64,000 bases of DNA from Actinomycetota bacterium (lineage in GTDB: Bacteria > Actinomycetota > Actinomycetes > Actinomycetales > Dermatophilaceae), in the NCBI GenBank assembly GCA_020161845.1, contig JAIUNK010000003.1:62001-126000 (forward strand), given 5' to 3'. Numbering within the stretch: the first letter of the stretch is position 1; each line of letters begins with the position of its first letter. The translations under genes were made by a program, and so were the position numbers. Of this stretch, positions 11,046 through 19,650 are shown piece by piece. Below the pieces are notes generated by a model, which saw nothing but the letters and a program-made list of their open reading frames with translations, did not search any database and was not told where the DNA came from.

Positions 11046-11642
11046 TCAGCCCTTCTTCGCGGCCTTGGCCTTCGCCTTGGCCTCCTGCTTGGTGGCCCGC
11101 ACCTTGGCCAGGCTGGCGTCGTCGAGCACGTCGGCGACCGATCGGAAACCGGCGGTGCCATAGTCGCCGGCCGCCCGCTCCCAGCCGTCGGGGGTCACGC
11201 CACGCTGCTTGCCCAGCAGCGCCACGAAGATCTTGGCCTTCTGCTCGCCGAACCCCGGCAGGTCCTTGAGGCGGGCGAGCAGTTCGGCGCCGGTGTCCAC
11301 GCCGGCCCAGATCTGGGCCGCGTCACCGCAGTACTGCTCGACGAGCCTCGCGCACAGGGTCTGCGTCCGCTGCGCCATCGAGGCCGGGTAGCGGTGCAGC
11401 GCCGGCGGCGTGCGGAACCACTCCTCCAGGCGGGCCGGGTCGGCGTCGGCGATCGCGCGCGCGTCGAGCGCGGGCCGCCCGCCGCTGCTGGTGCCCATCC
11501 GTTCGGCCAGGACGGCGGGGGAGGTGAACGCCTTCTCCATCGGCACCTGCTGGTCCAGCAGCATGCCGACGAGCAGCGCCAGGGGGTCGCGGTCGAGCAG
11601 GTCGTTGGCCTCGGGCGTGGTGGCGAGATGCATGGTCCCCAT
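11046..11642 (-). CDS. HhH-GPD-type base excision DNA repair protein
   Basis: This 198-residue protein is of the actinobacterial TIGR03252 type. It contains LVGMLLDQQVPMEKAF near residues 24-39 and the helix-hairpin-helix-like LKDLPGFGEQKAKIFVALLG near 127-146; a basic Lys/Ala-rich tail (residues 184-198) may bind DNA. The fold belongs to DNA glycosylases, but the usual catalytic Lys/Asp pair is not clearly placed, so the substrate is unknown. ATG at 11642 sits 4 bases from the stop of the upstream phosphoesterase gene. Confidence 0.85.
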   Translation of the reverse strand: MGTMHLATTPEANDLLDRDPLALLVGMLLDQQVPMEKAFTSPAVLAERMGTSSGGRPALDARAIADADPARLEEWFRTPPALHRYPASMAQRTQTLCARLVEQYCGDAAQIWAGVDTGAELLARLKDLPGFGEQKAKIFVALLGKQRGVTPDGWERAAGDYGTAGFRSVADVLDDASLAKVRATKQEAKAKAKAAKKG

Positions 11643-11646
11643 CCTG

Positions 11647-12195
11647 TCAGCGGGCTGATCCGGTCAGCGGGAACGTCGACACGCGGCGCCAGGGCCCGCG
11701 GCCGCTGTCCAGCGGGGGACCGGACCACAGCTCGACGGCGCAGACGCGCTGGTGGATCGGCAGGCTGCGGCGTACGTCGTGCTCCGCCGCGCGCAACGCA
11801 TCCGGCTCGCCATGGCCGATCGTCACGTGCGGCACGACGTCGGGGTGGGCGCCACGGTACGGCGGGTAGGCGGGGAACACGCCCGCCACCAGCCGGGTCA
11901 GCGCGACGAGGGGGTCCGGGTCCTGCGGGGCGAGGTAGAGCACGTCGGCGCCGAACCATGCCGTCCGGGACAGGGTCAGCTCGACCGGCGGGGTGGTCGC
12001 GCACAGATTCTCCAGCACCCGTACGTCGTGCGCGGTGAGCACCTCGACCGGCTTGAACGGGTAGACGATCGTGGCGTGGGCGGGGACGCCGACGCGCGCG
12101 GCGGCGTCGTAGCGCTCCCGGTGCGCCCCGATGATCGGGTCGGCCGCCGGCACGGTGACGATCACGGCGGCCTCGCTGGCAACGTCCTGGAACAT
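11647..12195 (-). CDS. 2'-5' RNA ligase-family (2H phosphoesterase) protein
   Basis: This 182-residue protein carries the two His-x-Thr motifs that define the 2H superfamily: HATIVYP near residue 40 and HVTIGHG near residue 123. Family members hydrolyse or form 2'-5' or cyclic phosphodiester bonds in small nucleotides or RNA ends. It lies 4 bases upstream of the HhH-GPD repair gene on the same strand, so a nucleic-acid repair role is plausible, though not shown. Confidence 0.85.
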   Translation of the reverse strand: MFQDVASEAAVIVTVPAADPIIGAHRERYDAAARVGVPAHATIVYPFKPVEVLTAHDVRVLENLCATTPPVELTLSRTAWFGADVLYLAPQDPDPLVALTRLVAGVFPAYPPYRGAHPDVVPHVTIGHGEPDALRAAEHDVRRSLPIHQRVCAVELWSGPPLDSGRGPWRRVSTFPLTGSAR

Positions 12196-12276
12196 GCGGC
12201 CAGCCTGCTTCTTTGTCGGCCCCGTTTCAAGATCGGCCGGTCCCTGCGGCCGGCGTGGCGGCGGCCCGGTCGTGGC

Positions 12277-12802
12277 TCAGCGGGTCAGGCACACGACGTA
12301 CGTCCCGTCCGCCGCACCGGGCGCCGGGACGAAGCCGGCCCGCCGATACAGGCGCACGGCCGGATTGCCGTGCTCCACGCTGAGGCTGACCGACGGGATC
12401 CCGCGAGCGGTGGCCTCCTCCAGGGCCGCGGCGAGGAGGGCCTGGCCGACCCCGCGGCCCCGGAACTCAGCCCAGACGGTGAGACTCAGCTCCGGCACGC
12501 CGTCCGCGACGAAGCCATACCCGGGGTCGTCCGAGCCGAGGAAGACCAGCCACACGACGCCGAGTACCTGCTGCGTCGCCGGACCACCAACCGCGTCCGC
12601 CGCGGCAGCCGCCTCCGCGACGAGGGCGAAGTCGCCCCGCGACAGGTCGCAGCTGCACGTAATGGCGCAGGTCGTCCCGCTCGTCGACGTCCGTCTCCGC
12701 TAACCGCTCCTCGCCGGTCCAGTTGATGTTGATCCAGGTGGCGCTCCGGAGCAGGTCGCCCTCGCCCGCGGCGATGGGTCGGATTGTCCACGGCCGCGTC
12801 AT
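12277..12802 (-). pseudogene. GNAT acetyltransferase broken by a frameshift
   Basis: The N-terminal part (from ATG 12802) reads MTRPWTIRPIAAGEGDLLRS and on to HYVQLRPVAG in one frame; the C-terminal part reads GDFALVAEAA and continues in another frame through the acetyl-CoA motif FRGRGVGQALLAAALEEA and NPAVRLYRRAGF to the stop at 12277. Removing one base from the CCCC run at 12635-12638 joins them into one GNAT protein of about 174 residues. It is therefore either a recent pseudogene or a homopolymer sequencing error. A TAGGCT box 8 bases before the ATG suggests a leaderless promoter. Confidence 0.8.
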
Positions 12803-12870
12803 GGCGCCAGAGCCTACGGCGTACCGATTCCTTCAAGCCGCGCTCGGGGCCGCTCGGGCAGCCTTGCCTC

Positions 12871-13290
12871 ATGGACATCATCTCGATCACCCCGAAGCTG
12901 CCGGTCCGCGACGCGGGAGCCGCGTTGGCGTATTACGCGGCGGCGCTGGGCGCCGAGGTCACCCAGCGGTACGAGCACGCCGGAGCGGTGGTCTTCGCGG
13001 AGCTGCGACGAGGCGCGTTGGCGGTGCAGGTCAAGGACGGGGATGCGGTCGACCCGGCGCCCGAGCCGGGCCGTCGTTCCGGGGTGCTGCTCGACGTCGG
13101 CACGCCGGACCCCGACGGGCTGGCCGAGGCGTTCCTGGCCGGGGGCGGCGAGGTCGTGTTCCCGATGGCGGACCAGCCGTACGGCGTGCGCCAGGGTCGC
13201 ATTCGTGACCCGTTCGGACACGAATGGATCATCGGCAGCCCGAACACCATGACTCCCGCTCAGGTGCAGGCGGCCCTGGAAGACACCTGA
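12871..13290 (+). CDS. VOC (glyoxalase/bleomycin-resistance fold) protein
   Basis: This 139-residue single-domain VOC protein has ITPKLPVRDAGAALAYYAAA at the start, a central VVFAELRRGALAVQVKDG strand pair, and the terminal IRDPFGHEWIIGSP. It resembles PhnB-type VOC proteins of unknown substrate. ATG at 12871 is chosen because similarity begins there; upstream in-frame sequence overlaps the divergent acetyltransferase. Confidence 0.8.
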   Translation: MDIISITPKLPVRDAGAALAYYAAALGAEVTQRYEHAGAVVFAELRRGALAVQVKDGDAVDPAPEPGRRSGVLLDVGTPDPDGLAEAFLAGGGEVVFPMADQPYGVRQGRIRDPFGHEWIIGSPNTMTPAQVQAALEDT

Positions 13291-13347
13291 GTGCTGCCTG
13301 ACCGTGAACCGCAGTCCTTGTTGGGCAGGGGATGGAGAGTCGCGGCG

Positions 13348-13593
13348 TCACGCCGAGTGGAGGTAGGCGGTGAGGGCCTCACGGACGATGTCCGCAGGGC
13401 TTTGACCGTCGCGCCGAGCACGCTCGTCAATGGCCTCAAGGAGGTCGGCTGGAACGAGCGCACGACGCTGAGAGTGCGGATTCGTCGTGGTGGACAATTC
13501 GCCCAGTTCGTATCCGGCTTCCGCCTCCGCGACGAGTTCAGCGACTCGCTCGTCGGTGACTCCGGGGACGTGGTCGATTATCTCGAAGCTCAC
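13348..13593 (-). CDS. Ribbon-helix-helix antitoxin-like protein
   Basis: This 81-residue protein has a C-terminal RHH/CopG-like segment (RALVPADLLEAIDERARRDG, then SPADIVREALTAYL) after an acidic N-terminus. The GTG start at 13593 overlaps by 4 bases the stop of the upstream toxin-like gene. The order is toxin then antitoxin, the reverse of the commonest arrangement. Since the toxin frame carries a stop codon, this may be an orphaned antitoxin. Confidence 0.7.
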   Translation of the reverse strand: MSFEIIDHVPGVTDERVAELVAEAEAGYELGELSTTTNPHSQRRALVPADLLEAIDERARRDGQSPADIVREALTAYLHSA

Positions 13594-13832
13594 TGCCTTC
13601 CTCCTTTCGGTTGATACCGCTTCCGCAGCTTCATGGCGTGGATGATGACCTCCTGACCATCATCGGCCAGGAGACTGACGATTTCCAGGTGCCGTCAGGC
13701 AGCATCCACGCCGACATAGGGCCAGCGGGTCGGGTCTTCACCGAGCCGTGTTCTCCGCAGGCCTGTCGCGACGGCATGGGCGATCTGCTCGGCCGTGCAC
13801 CCGTGTTTGAACGCAGAACGAACGATCTGCAC
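13590..13832 (-). pseudogene. Small toxin-like gene interrupted by an in-frame TGA
   Basis: Reading from GTG 13832 gives MQIVRSAFKHGCTAEQIAHA, then a segment ending WPYVGVDAA, then a TGA at 13697-13695 (codon 46), then in the same frame RHLEIVSLLADDGQEVIIHA and MKLRKRYQP to the stop at 13590. The pattern (KHG at the N-terminus, LEIVxLLxDDG and VIIHAMxxR at the C-terminus) is that of small proteins paired with RHH antitoxins. A single base change (GGA to TGA) would explain the break. The intact length would be 80 residues. No standard family name is assigned. Confidence 0.65.
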
Positions 13833-13892
13833 CGTTGGAGACTGGCGCAGAGGTCGGACATCGCACAGCCCGCGAAGCGGTTCGAGCGGTCG

Positions 13893-14216
13893 TCAACGCA
13901 GCAAGGGCACAGAGAGGTCGAACGCCAGAACCAGCGCCCTAGCAAGCGAGTCTTCTTGATCGCCGTGAAGAAACCCGATGGTACGCCCGAGATCAGCACC
14001 ATCGATCGTCACGACATTGTCGAGGGAGACGGCGCAGACGTGGTCCAAGCCGTTCTCTGGCCCGACGATCACCTCGCTGGAGAGGCCGCGCACGGTGCCG
14101 GTGATGGGAGCCACCGTCACTTTGGTCATCGCGGCGCGGGCGGCTTCCCGGGTGAGCACCAGCACGGGTCGCGTCTTGTCGAGCCGGGCCAGGCAGATCT
14201 CCCGCACGTCAGTCAT
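13893..14216 (-). CDS. mazF: MazF/PemK-family mRNA interferase toxin
   Basis: This 107-residue protein has the MazF layout: REICLARLDKTRPVLVLTRE at the N-terminus, VTVAPITGTVRGLSSEV in the middle, and LDNVVTIDGADLGRTIGFL near the C-terminus. The PxxPVLVL and APIT elements form the CcdB/MazF barrel. It would cleave single-stranded RNA unless bound by its antitoxin. The ATG at 14216 lies inside the end of the antitoxin gene (8-base overlap), so production is coupled. Confidence 0.88.
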   Translation of the reverse strand: MTDVREICLARLDKTRPVLVLTREAARAAMTKVTVAPITGTVRGLSSEVIVGPENGLDHVCAVSLDNVVTIDGADLGRTIGFLHGDQEDSLARALVLAFDLSVPLLR

Positions 14217-14442
14217 CCATGGTGAAGTTCTTTGCCGTCCAGGCGACGAGATCGTCGAGATCCTGGTCAGGCCCCTGCGCCCGCAGAATGTCCACGTCAC
14301 GCAGCGCAGCCTGGCGACGCATCTCTCGCTCCAGCGCCGTCGCCACGAGGGCTGCCCTGCTCGGGGCCACACCGTCAGCAACGCTGCGGTCGAGAAATGC
14401 GACGACCTCATCGGGGAGGCGCACGGCGATCTGAGTACTCAT
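14209..14442 (-). CDS. Ribbon-helix-helix antitoxin partner of MazF
   Basis: This 77-residue protein opens with the RHH signature MSTQIAVRLPDEVVAFLDRS, followed by a helix ending LERE and an acidic, partly disordered tail (DLDDLVAWTAKNFTMDD) of the kind that wraps the toxin. ATG 14442 is chosen over an upstream in-frame start at 14502 because the RHH strand begins here. A palindromic operator candidate lies just upstream. Confidence 0.85.
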   Translation of the reverse strand: MSTQIAVRLPDEVVAFLDRSVADGVAPSRAALVATALEREMRRQAALRDVDILRAQGPDQDLDDLVAWTAKNFTMDD

Positions 14443-14452
14443 CACGCCATCA

Positions 14453-14477
14453 TACCGAAACGAATCCCGATTCGGTA
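14453..14477. promoter_or_regulatory. Palindromic operator candidate for the MazEF module
   Basis: TACCGAA (14453-14459) and TTCGGTA (14471-14477) are perfect inverted arms around an 11-base centre that itself contains CGAAT/ATTCG. It lies 11 bases upstream of the antitoxin ATG, where autoregulating RHH antitoxins bind. Confidence 0.55.
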
Positions 14478-14586
14478 CCCACCTACCATCCAGGGCGGAC
14501 AACGTGCAGGTTGTCTCAGCGTGCAGGCTTCACTGCGAACGGTGCAGCGATTCGGCGCTCGCGGTTTCGAGGTCTTGCCACTCGCC

Positions 14587-15465
14587 CTACGGCTTGGCGT
14601 AGGCGCCCACGTCCAGCATGAACGCGCCGATCTGGGCGCCGAACTCCGGGGCACCCTCCATGATCAGCTTGCCCGCAGCCGTCGATTCGAGCATGTCGTC
14701 GGTGTCCAGCAGGATCCCCAGCGCGGAATCCAGGGTGTCGAAGCGCAGCGTGAAGAACGGCTTGCTGCGCCGGTACTCCCCGCGGGCCGCCTTCGTCCGG
14801 CCCGCCTTGACCCGCAGGTACGCCGCGACCTCCGGATGCCCATCGACCGCCCACGCGTAGACCCGATCGGGGGAGCGGGCGGCCCACGCCGCGATGTTGG
14901 GGTGGCCGGCCTTGTTCAGGCCGCTGATGCCGGCGGACAGCAGCGCGAAGTACATGCGCACCACCAGCACCTTCCTCGCCTCGTCCGGCGGCGGCTCCGT
15001 GGCCCCCAGCAGCGAGGACATGACCAGCAGCGTGCGCAGGAAGGACGCGAACAGCGCGATCCGCCGGGGTGAGCGCAGTCCGCGGATGGCCGGCAGCCGC
15101 TTGCTCGTGCCGCGGAAGAAACCGTTGAACGCCGCCAGCGAACCGAAGCGCAGCTCGACGTCCGGCCTCTCGTACGCCCCGAGCCGCACCTGCACCCCGC
15201 CGTCGATCACGACGAAGTGCACCGCCTGCAGGTCACCCTGGTGGCGCGCTGACACCTGCACGATCCCGTTCTTGCCCCGCCAGGCCGACCGCAGCCCCGG
15301 CTCCTGCTCAGCCAGGATCTTCACCAGCGGCAGGACGCCGCGGAAGAAGACGACGCTGGCGAGCTCGACCTCGCTGGGCTGACCGTTCGGCGCACCTCTC
15401 TCCATACCGTGGTATGAGGGGGGCAGCGGCGAACGGTCCGCAGATCTTGGAGGCGGCGCGGCCAT
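14587..15465 (-). CDS. SCP2-like (sterol-carrier/lipid-binding fold) protein B
   Basis: The predicted cytosolic protein has 292 residues from ATG 15465, which overlaps the stop of the transketolase subunit gene (TGATG). It resembles by eye the other SCP2-like gene of this operon (18752-19522). Both have a hydrophobic N-terminal half with a G-R/K-x-x-P-x-x-R-G element, a shared helix (Y-x-A-L-x-x-x-G), and a C-terminal half in which a small hydrophobic helix ends in a Leu/Ala-rich tail. SCP2-type domains bind lipids or present hydrophobic substrates. No catalytic residues are visible. The family assignment is by pattern and needs profile confirmation. Confidence 0.55.
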   Translation of the reverse strand: MAAPPPRSADRSPLPPSYHGMERGAPNGQPSEVELASVVFFRGVLPLVKILAEQEPGLRSAWRGKNGIVQVSARHQGDLQAVHFVVIDGGVQVRLGAYERPDVELRFGSLAAFNGFFRGTSKRLPAIRGLRSPRRIALFASFLRTLLVMSSLLGATEPPPDEARKVLVVRMYFALLSAGISGLNKAGHPNIAAWAARSPDRVYAWAVDGHPEVAAYLRVKAGRTKAARGEYRRSKPFFTLRFDTLDSALGILLDTDDMLESTAAGKLIMEGAPEFGAQIGAFMLDVGAYAKP

Positions 15466-16475
15466 CAGAACTCGTCGTCCCAGTCGTCGGTGTCCTCGAA
15501 GTCCAGCTTCATCACCTCGCGGACCGAGGCCATGATCCCCGCCGTGTCGAACCCGTGGTAGCTCATCAGGTCCTCGTGCAGCCCGATGGGGGAGAACCGG
15601 TCCTGCAAGCCGAGGCGCCGGAACGCGCACGCCTTGCCGCCCTCGGCGATCACCTCGGCGACCGCGCCGCCCAGCCCGCCCAGCACCGTGTGGTCCTCGA
15701 CCGTGATGATGCGCCGGGTCTCCTGCACGGCGGCCCGGATCGCGTCAGCGTCGATCGGCTTGATCGTGTGCATGTTCAGCACGCGAACGCGGACCCCGTC
15801 CGTGGCCGCCAACTCCCGCGCCGCCTGCAGCGCCTGGAAGACCGCCGACCCGCACGCGATCAGCGTCAGGTCGGTGCCCTCGTGCAGCTGCACGGCCCGT
15901 CCGATTTCGAAGCCGTAGTCCATCGCGTCGTAGACCACCTGGTCGAAGCCGCGGTTGATGCGCAGATACACCGGCCCGAACCGCTCGTACGCCGCGACCA
16001 CCGCATTCGCCGTCTCGATCCCGTCGGCCGGGCAGATTACGGTGAGATTGGCCATCGACCGCATGATGGCCAGGTCCTCGGTGCAGTGGTGGGTCGAGCC
16101 CGCCTGGCCGAAGCTCAGCCCGGCGTGCGAGCCGATCATCTTGACGTTGAGGTTCGGGTAGCAGACGTCGGTGTGCACCTGGTCCAGCGCCCGCATCGAG
16201 TTGAAGATCGCAAAACTGGAGGTGAACGGCACCAGCCCGCAGGCCGCCATCCCCGCCGCCGCGCCGATCATGTTCGCCTCGGCGATCCCGAAGTTGTAGA
16301 ACCGCTCCGGGAAGCGCTCGGCGAACACCCCCACCTTCGTCGACTTCGCCAGGTCCGGGGTCAGCGTGACGATCTCGGGGTGCTCGGCCGCCAGGTCGGC
16401 CAAGACCGTGGCGTAGATCTCCGCCGTCGACAGCTTCGTGGTCTCCTCGACCGTGTAGGTCAACCCGCCGGCCAT
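15465..16475 (-). CDS. Transketolase C-terminal subunit (pyrimidine-binding half)
   Basis: This 336-residue protein equals the Pyr and C-terminal domains of transketolase. The catalytic glutamate that activates thiamine diphosphate is E66 in FGIAEANMIG; GSHAGLSFGQAGSTHHCTED and ICPADGIETANAVV are typical of split transketolases. ATG 16475 follows the N-terminal subunit's stop by one base, so a 1:1 complex is expected. The enzyme would move two-carbon ketol units; donor and acceptor are unknown. Split transketolases of this sort often serve specialised sugar pathways rather than the pentose phosphate cycle. Confidence 0.88.
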   Translation of the reverse strand: MAGGLTYTVEETTKLSTAEIYATVLADLAAEHPEIVTLTPDLAKSTKVGVFAERFPERFYNFGIAEANMIGAAAGMAACGLVPFTSSFAIFNSMRALDQVHTDVCYPNLNVKMIGSHAGLSFGQAGSTHHCTEDLAIMRSMANLTVICPADGIETANAVVAAYERFGPVYLRINRGFDQVVYDAMDYGFEIGRAVQLHEGTDLTLIACGSAVFQALQAARELAATDGVRVRVLNMHTIKPIDADAIRAAVQETRRIITVEDHTVLGGLGGAVAEVIAEGGKACAFRRLGLQDRFSPIGLHEDLMSYHGFDTAGIMASVREVMKLDFEDTDDWDDEF

Positions 16476-16476
16476 G

Positions 16477-17433
16477 TCAGCCCACCCCTCCCGCGGTACG
16501 CACCGGCTCTCCAGTGCTAACACCAGCAAGCGGTACGCCGGGTGCCGGCGCCGCCCCACCCACAGCCCCAGCCGGGGCGTCCACCGCGGCGAGCCGAGCC
16601 GCGGCGTACTCCTCCAGCGCCGCCACACACCGCCCGTGCATGTCCTCGTTGATCGCCCCGTAATGCCAGCGGTAGTCCCCGGCCATGAAGTCGATCCCGT
16701 TGGCCTTGACCGTGTCGGCGACGATGCAGAACGGCCGGCCCGAGCAGACCTTGGCCGCCTCGAACGCCTCGTGCAGCGCGTCGTAGTCGTGCCCGTCGAC
16801 CCGACGTACCTCGAAGCCGAACGCCGCGAACTTGGCGTCGATCGGCTCGATCCCCATCACGTCCTCGGTGGGGCCGTCGATCATGCACCGGTTCCGGTCC
16901 ACGATCACCACGAGGTTGTCCAGCCGGTAGTGGGCCATCGCCATCGCGGCCTCCCAGTTGGACCCCTCGTTGAGTTCGCCGTCGCCGACCACGCAATAGG
17001 TCCGCCAGGACTGGCCCAGCTGTCGCGCCGCCAGCGCCATCCCCAGCGCGATCGACATGCCGTGTCCGAGCGAACCGGTGGACGCCTCGACCCCCGGCAC
17101 CTTCGTCGCATCCAGATGGATCCCGAGCCGCGACCCGGTCAGGTTGAAGGTCCGCAACTCCTCGGCGGGGATCCAGCCCAGGTCGGCGAGCACCCCGACG
17201 TAGGCGACCCCGCAGTGCCCCTTGGACAGCAGGAACCGGTCCCGGGTGGGGTCCGTCGGGTCGGCCGGGTTGACGTGCATCCCGTGGTAGTAGAGGTAGG
17301 TCAGCACGTCGTTGACGCTCAGCCCGCCGCCGAGGTGGGCCGATCCGGCCCAATAGGTCACGTCCACGGTCGACCGGCGCAGCTGCGCGGCCTTGTGCTC
17401 CAGCGCCAGGCGTTCGTCGCGGCTCAGTCCCAT
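16477..17433 (-). CDS. Transketolase N-terminal subunit (ThDP/Mg-binding half)
   Basis: This 318-residue protein has the thiamine diphosphate motif GDGELNEGSNWEA (150-162) with the downstream DRNRC metal-ligand region, plus GSAHLGGGLSVNDVL near residue 30 and LLSKGHCGVAYV near 69. The start ATG at 17433 has a strong GAGGAGG site and lies 10 bases from the aminotransferase stop; an open extension to 17478 is rejected. The last 25 residues are a Pro/Ala/Gly-rich tail. It pairs with the adjacent C-terminal subunit. Confidence 0.88.
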   Translation of the reverse strand: MGLSRDERLALEHKAAQLRRSTVDVTYWAGSAHLGGGLSVNDVLTYLYYHGMHVNPADPTDPTRDRFLLSKGHCGVAYVGVLADLGWIPAEELRTFNLTGSRLGIHLDATKVPGVEASTGSLGHGMSIALGMALAARQLGQSWRTYCVVGDGELNEGSNWEAAMAMAHYRLDNLVVIVDRNRCMIDGPTEDVMGIEPIDAKFAAFGFEVRRVDGHDYDALHEAFEAAKVCSGRPFCIVADTVKANGIDFMAGDYRWHYGAINEDMHGRCVAALEEYAAARLAAVDAPAGAVGGAAPAPGVPLAGVSTGEPVRTAGGVG

Positions 17434-17443
17434 GCCTGCCTCC

Positions 17444-18700
17444 TCAGCCCAGCTCGGGGTGGTTGGCCTTGACGACACCGAACGCCTCGTGCGCCACCTC
17501 GAGGGTGTGCGCGATGTCGGCGTCGGTGACCGCCAGGTTCATGAACAGGTTGTGATGGCTGGTGAAGAACACCCCGCGGCGCACGCACTCGGCGACCCAC
17601 TCCTGGTGCAGGACCAGGTTGTCGTCGTCGGTGATCCGCATGTACCACATCGACGGCTCCCCGGAGATCCGCAGGTCGAAGCCGTGCTCGGCGCCGGCCG
17701 CCCGCAGCCCGTCGGTGAGCGTCCGCCCCAGCGCCAGCATCCGCTGCGCGCCGTTCAGCTCCCGCAGCTTGCGCACGGTCGCGATGCCCGCGGCGAACGG
17801 GACCGCGCTGAGCCAGTACGAGCCGGTGTACATCACCGAACCCGCCGCCGACTTCAGCGACTCCACCCCGACCAGCGCGGACACATTCCAGCCGTTGGCC
17901 AGCGCCTTGCAGTAGCACTGCAGGTCGGCCTCGAAGCCGTAATGCGCGGCCGACCCGCGGTTGTCCAGCCGGAAACCGGCCCGCACGTCGTCGATGGCCA
18001 GCACGATCCCGTTCTCGGTGCACAGCTTGCGCACCTCCGCCCACCAACCCACGGGCGGCAGCTGGTTGTCCTCGAAGATCGGGTGGTGATATGGCGTGGC
18101 CATCAGGATCGCGATCTGACCCTTGTTGGCCTCGATCGTGCGGCGCAGAGCCCCCAGATCACCCCACGGGCAGTAGAGGTTGTTGGACACATCGGCCGCC
18201 GTGATGCCCGGGTGGCCGAGCTTCTGGGTCCACGGCGCCACGCCGTGGTAGTGGCCGTTGAACAGGATCGCCTTGTCCCGGCCGGTCGCCGCGCGGGCCA
18301 CCATCATGGCCAGCGAGGTCGTGTCGCCGCCGTTCTTGGCGAAGAACGCCCAATCCGCCCCGTCGATCGTGTCGCACAGCAGCTCCGCGAACTCGATCAT
18401 CTGCACGGTCGGCAGGGTCGTGCAGTTGCCGGTGTCGAGCTGGGCCCGAGCGGCGGCGTCGACCTCGGGGTCGCCGTAGCCGAGCACGTTCGGCCCGTAG
18501 GCGCACATGTAGTCGATGAACCGGTTGCCGTCGACGTCCCAGACGTAGGCTCCCTGGGCGCGGCTGGCGTAGAACGGATAGCTCGAGACTGGGATGAAGC
18601 ATCCCTCGCTGGGGCCGAGGTGGCCGTAGATCCCGGCGGGGATGACCTGCAGCGCGCGGGCGAACAGGTCGCGGCTGGTCGGGTAGTCATAGGTCTTCAT
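17444..18700 (-). CDS. Class III PLP aminotransferase, glutamate-1-semialdehyde aminomutase-like
   Basis: This 418-residue fold-I PLP enzyme shows YASRAQGAYVWDVDGNRFID near residues 44-63, NGGDTTSLAMMVARAATGR near 123-141, LAIDDVRAGFR with the cofactor aspartate, and the Schiff-base lysine K265 in CYCKALANG. It resembles HemL but lies in no tetrapyrrole context. Its place beside a split transketolase suggests amination of a ketose, aldose or a lipid-linked carbonyl; that is inference. ATG 18700 has an AGG-containing leader, and a 51-base gap separates it from the upstream SCP2-like gene. Confidence 0.82.
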   Translation of the reverse strand: MKTYDYPTSRDLFARALQVIPAGIYGHLGPSEGCFIPVSSYPFYASRAQGAYVWDVDGNRFIDYMCAYGPNVLGYGDPEVDAAARAQLDTGNCTTLPTVQMIEFAELLCDTIDGADWAFFAKNGGDTTSLAMMVARAATGRDKAILFNGHYHGVAPWTQKLGHPGITAADVSNNLYCPWGDLGALRRTIEANKGQIAILMATPYHHPIFEDNQLPPVGWWAEVRKLCTENGIVLAIDDVRAGFRLDNRGSAAHYGFEADLQCYCKALANGWNVSALVGVESLKSAAGSVMYTGSYWLSAVPFAAGIATVRKLRELNGAQRMLALGRTLTDGLRAAGAEHGFDLRISGEPSMWYMRITDDDNLVLHQEWVAECVRRGVFFTSHHNLFMNLAVTDADIAHTLEVAHEAFGVVKANHPELG

Positions 18701-18751
18701 GGGCGGCGACCTTTCGTCGATCCGGCTCGTGGCCAGCTCAGGGCTCGGGGC

Positions 18752-19522
18752 TCAGGCGAGATAGCGGGCGACGATCGCCAGCAGCTTGTTCATGTGGTCC
18801 AGCATCGGGATGTAGCCCGAGACCGCCAGCCGGCCGTCGCCGATGGCGGCGTAGGCGTCCAGCTCGCCGGTCAGGATGCCGCCGGCCGTCTTCAGGGAGT
18901 CGAAGACCATCCGGGCCCGCGCCGTCGCCGCGACGCCCTTCGTGACATTCAGCTGGCCCCCGCGGACGTGGAGCGTCACGCCGGGCCCGCCGGTGATGTC
19001 GACCGCGACGGCGCCGTCGGCCATCCGCGCGGCATTGGCGCGGCCCAGGGTGTCGAGGTTGCCCACCTCCGCGAGGGCGAAGAAGGCCGCGTACGCCGTG
19101 AGCACGGTCGCCAGGCGCTCGTCGTCGGGGGACCGTGGTGCCCCCGGGGCCGGCCGCAGCACCTCTTCCAGGCGCCCCGTCAGCGCCGTGAACTCCTTGG
19201 TCAGGAACCCCAGGCCGCGCCACCCGCGCAGCGGGATGGGCATGCCCTTGCCGGCGATCAGCGCGTTGACATGCGCCGGGCTGACGAAGCCGAGCTGAAT
19301 GTCGGTGTGGCCGGCGGGCAGGGGTCCCGGCCGGGCGCACGCCGTACAGCTGCCGTCGGTGAAGGTGAGCGACAGCGGGCGGATTCCGGGGACCCGGAAG
19401 GTGACCCGGGTGCGTGCGGTCGCCACGATCTGGCGCGCGACCGGGTCGAGCGCGACCAGGTCCTCCAGGTCGCGCAGGACGGCGTGCAGGTTGATGGCCG
19501 CGGCCACCGGTGGTTCGATCAC
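18752..19522 (-). CDS. SCP2-like (sterol-carrier/lipid-binding fold) protein A, first gene of the leftward operon
   Basis: The predicted protein has 256 residues from GTG 19522, which has a GGAGG site; an upstream GTG at 19570 has none. The C-terminal part (ARMVFDSLKTAGGILTGELD, AAIGDGRLAVSGYIPMLDHM) matches the SCP2 pattern of an acidic loop, a G-x-L-x-hydrophobic-x-G strand and a closing helix. The N-terminal half resembles the same fold, so it may be a degenerate duplicated domain. A CxxC pair (C-T-A-C) near residue 62 is absent from the paralogue. It probably binds or presents a hydrophobic substrate. Confidence 0.55.
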   Translation of the reverse strand: MIEPPVAAAINLHAVLRDLEDLVALDPVARQIVATARTRVTFRVPGIRPLSLTFTDGSCTACARPGPLPAGHTDIQLGFVSPAHVNALIAGKGMPIPLRGWRGLGFLTKEFTALTGRLEEVLRPAPGAPRSPDDERLATVLTAYAAFFALAEVGNLDTLGRANAARMADGAVAVDITGGPGVTLHVRGGQLNVTKGVAATARARMVFDSLKTAGGILTGELDAYAAIGDGRLAVSGYIPMLDHMNKLLAIVARYLA

Positions 19523-19650
19523 GGCGTCCTCCCTCCGCGCGGCGTCGCCGCGCACGGATCTCGTCGACACCAGCGTAGCTACTCACCAGTAGCCCTGTCC
19601 GGGACTTTGGTCGGACGTACCGTGATCGGGGGCCGAACCTGTCGAGCCGA

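Noticed and set aside
17444-18700. Glutamate-1-semialdehyde aminomutase (hemL) as the exact identity
   Set aside because: No tetrapyrrole genes nearby, and the transketolase context differs; kept as class III aminotransferase only.
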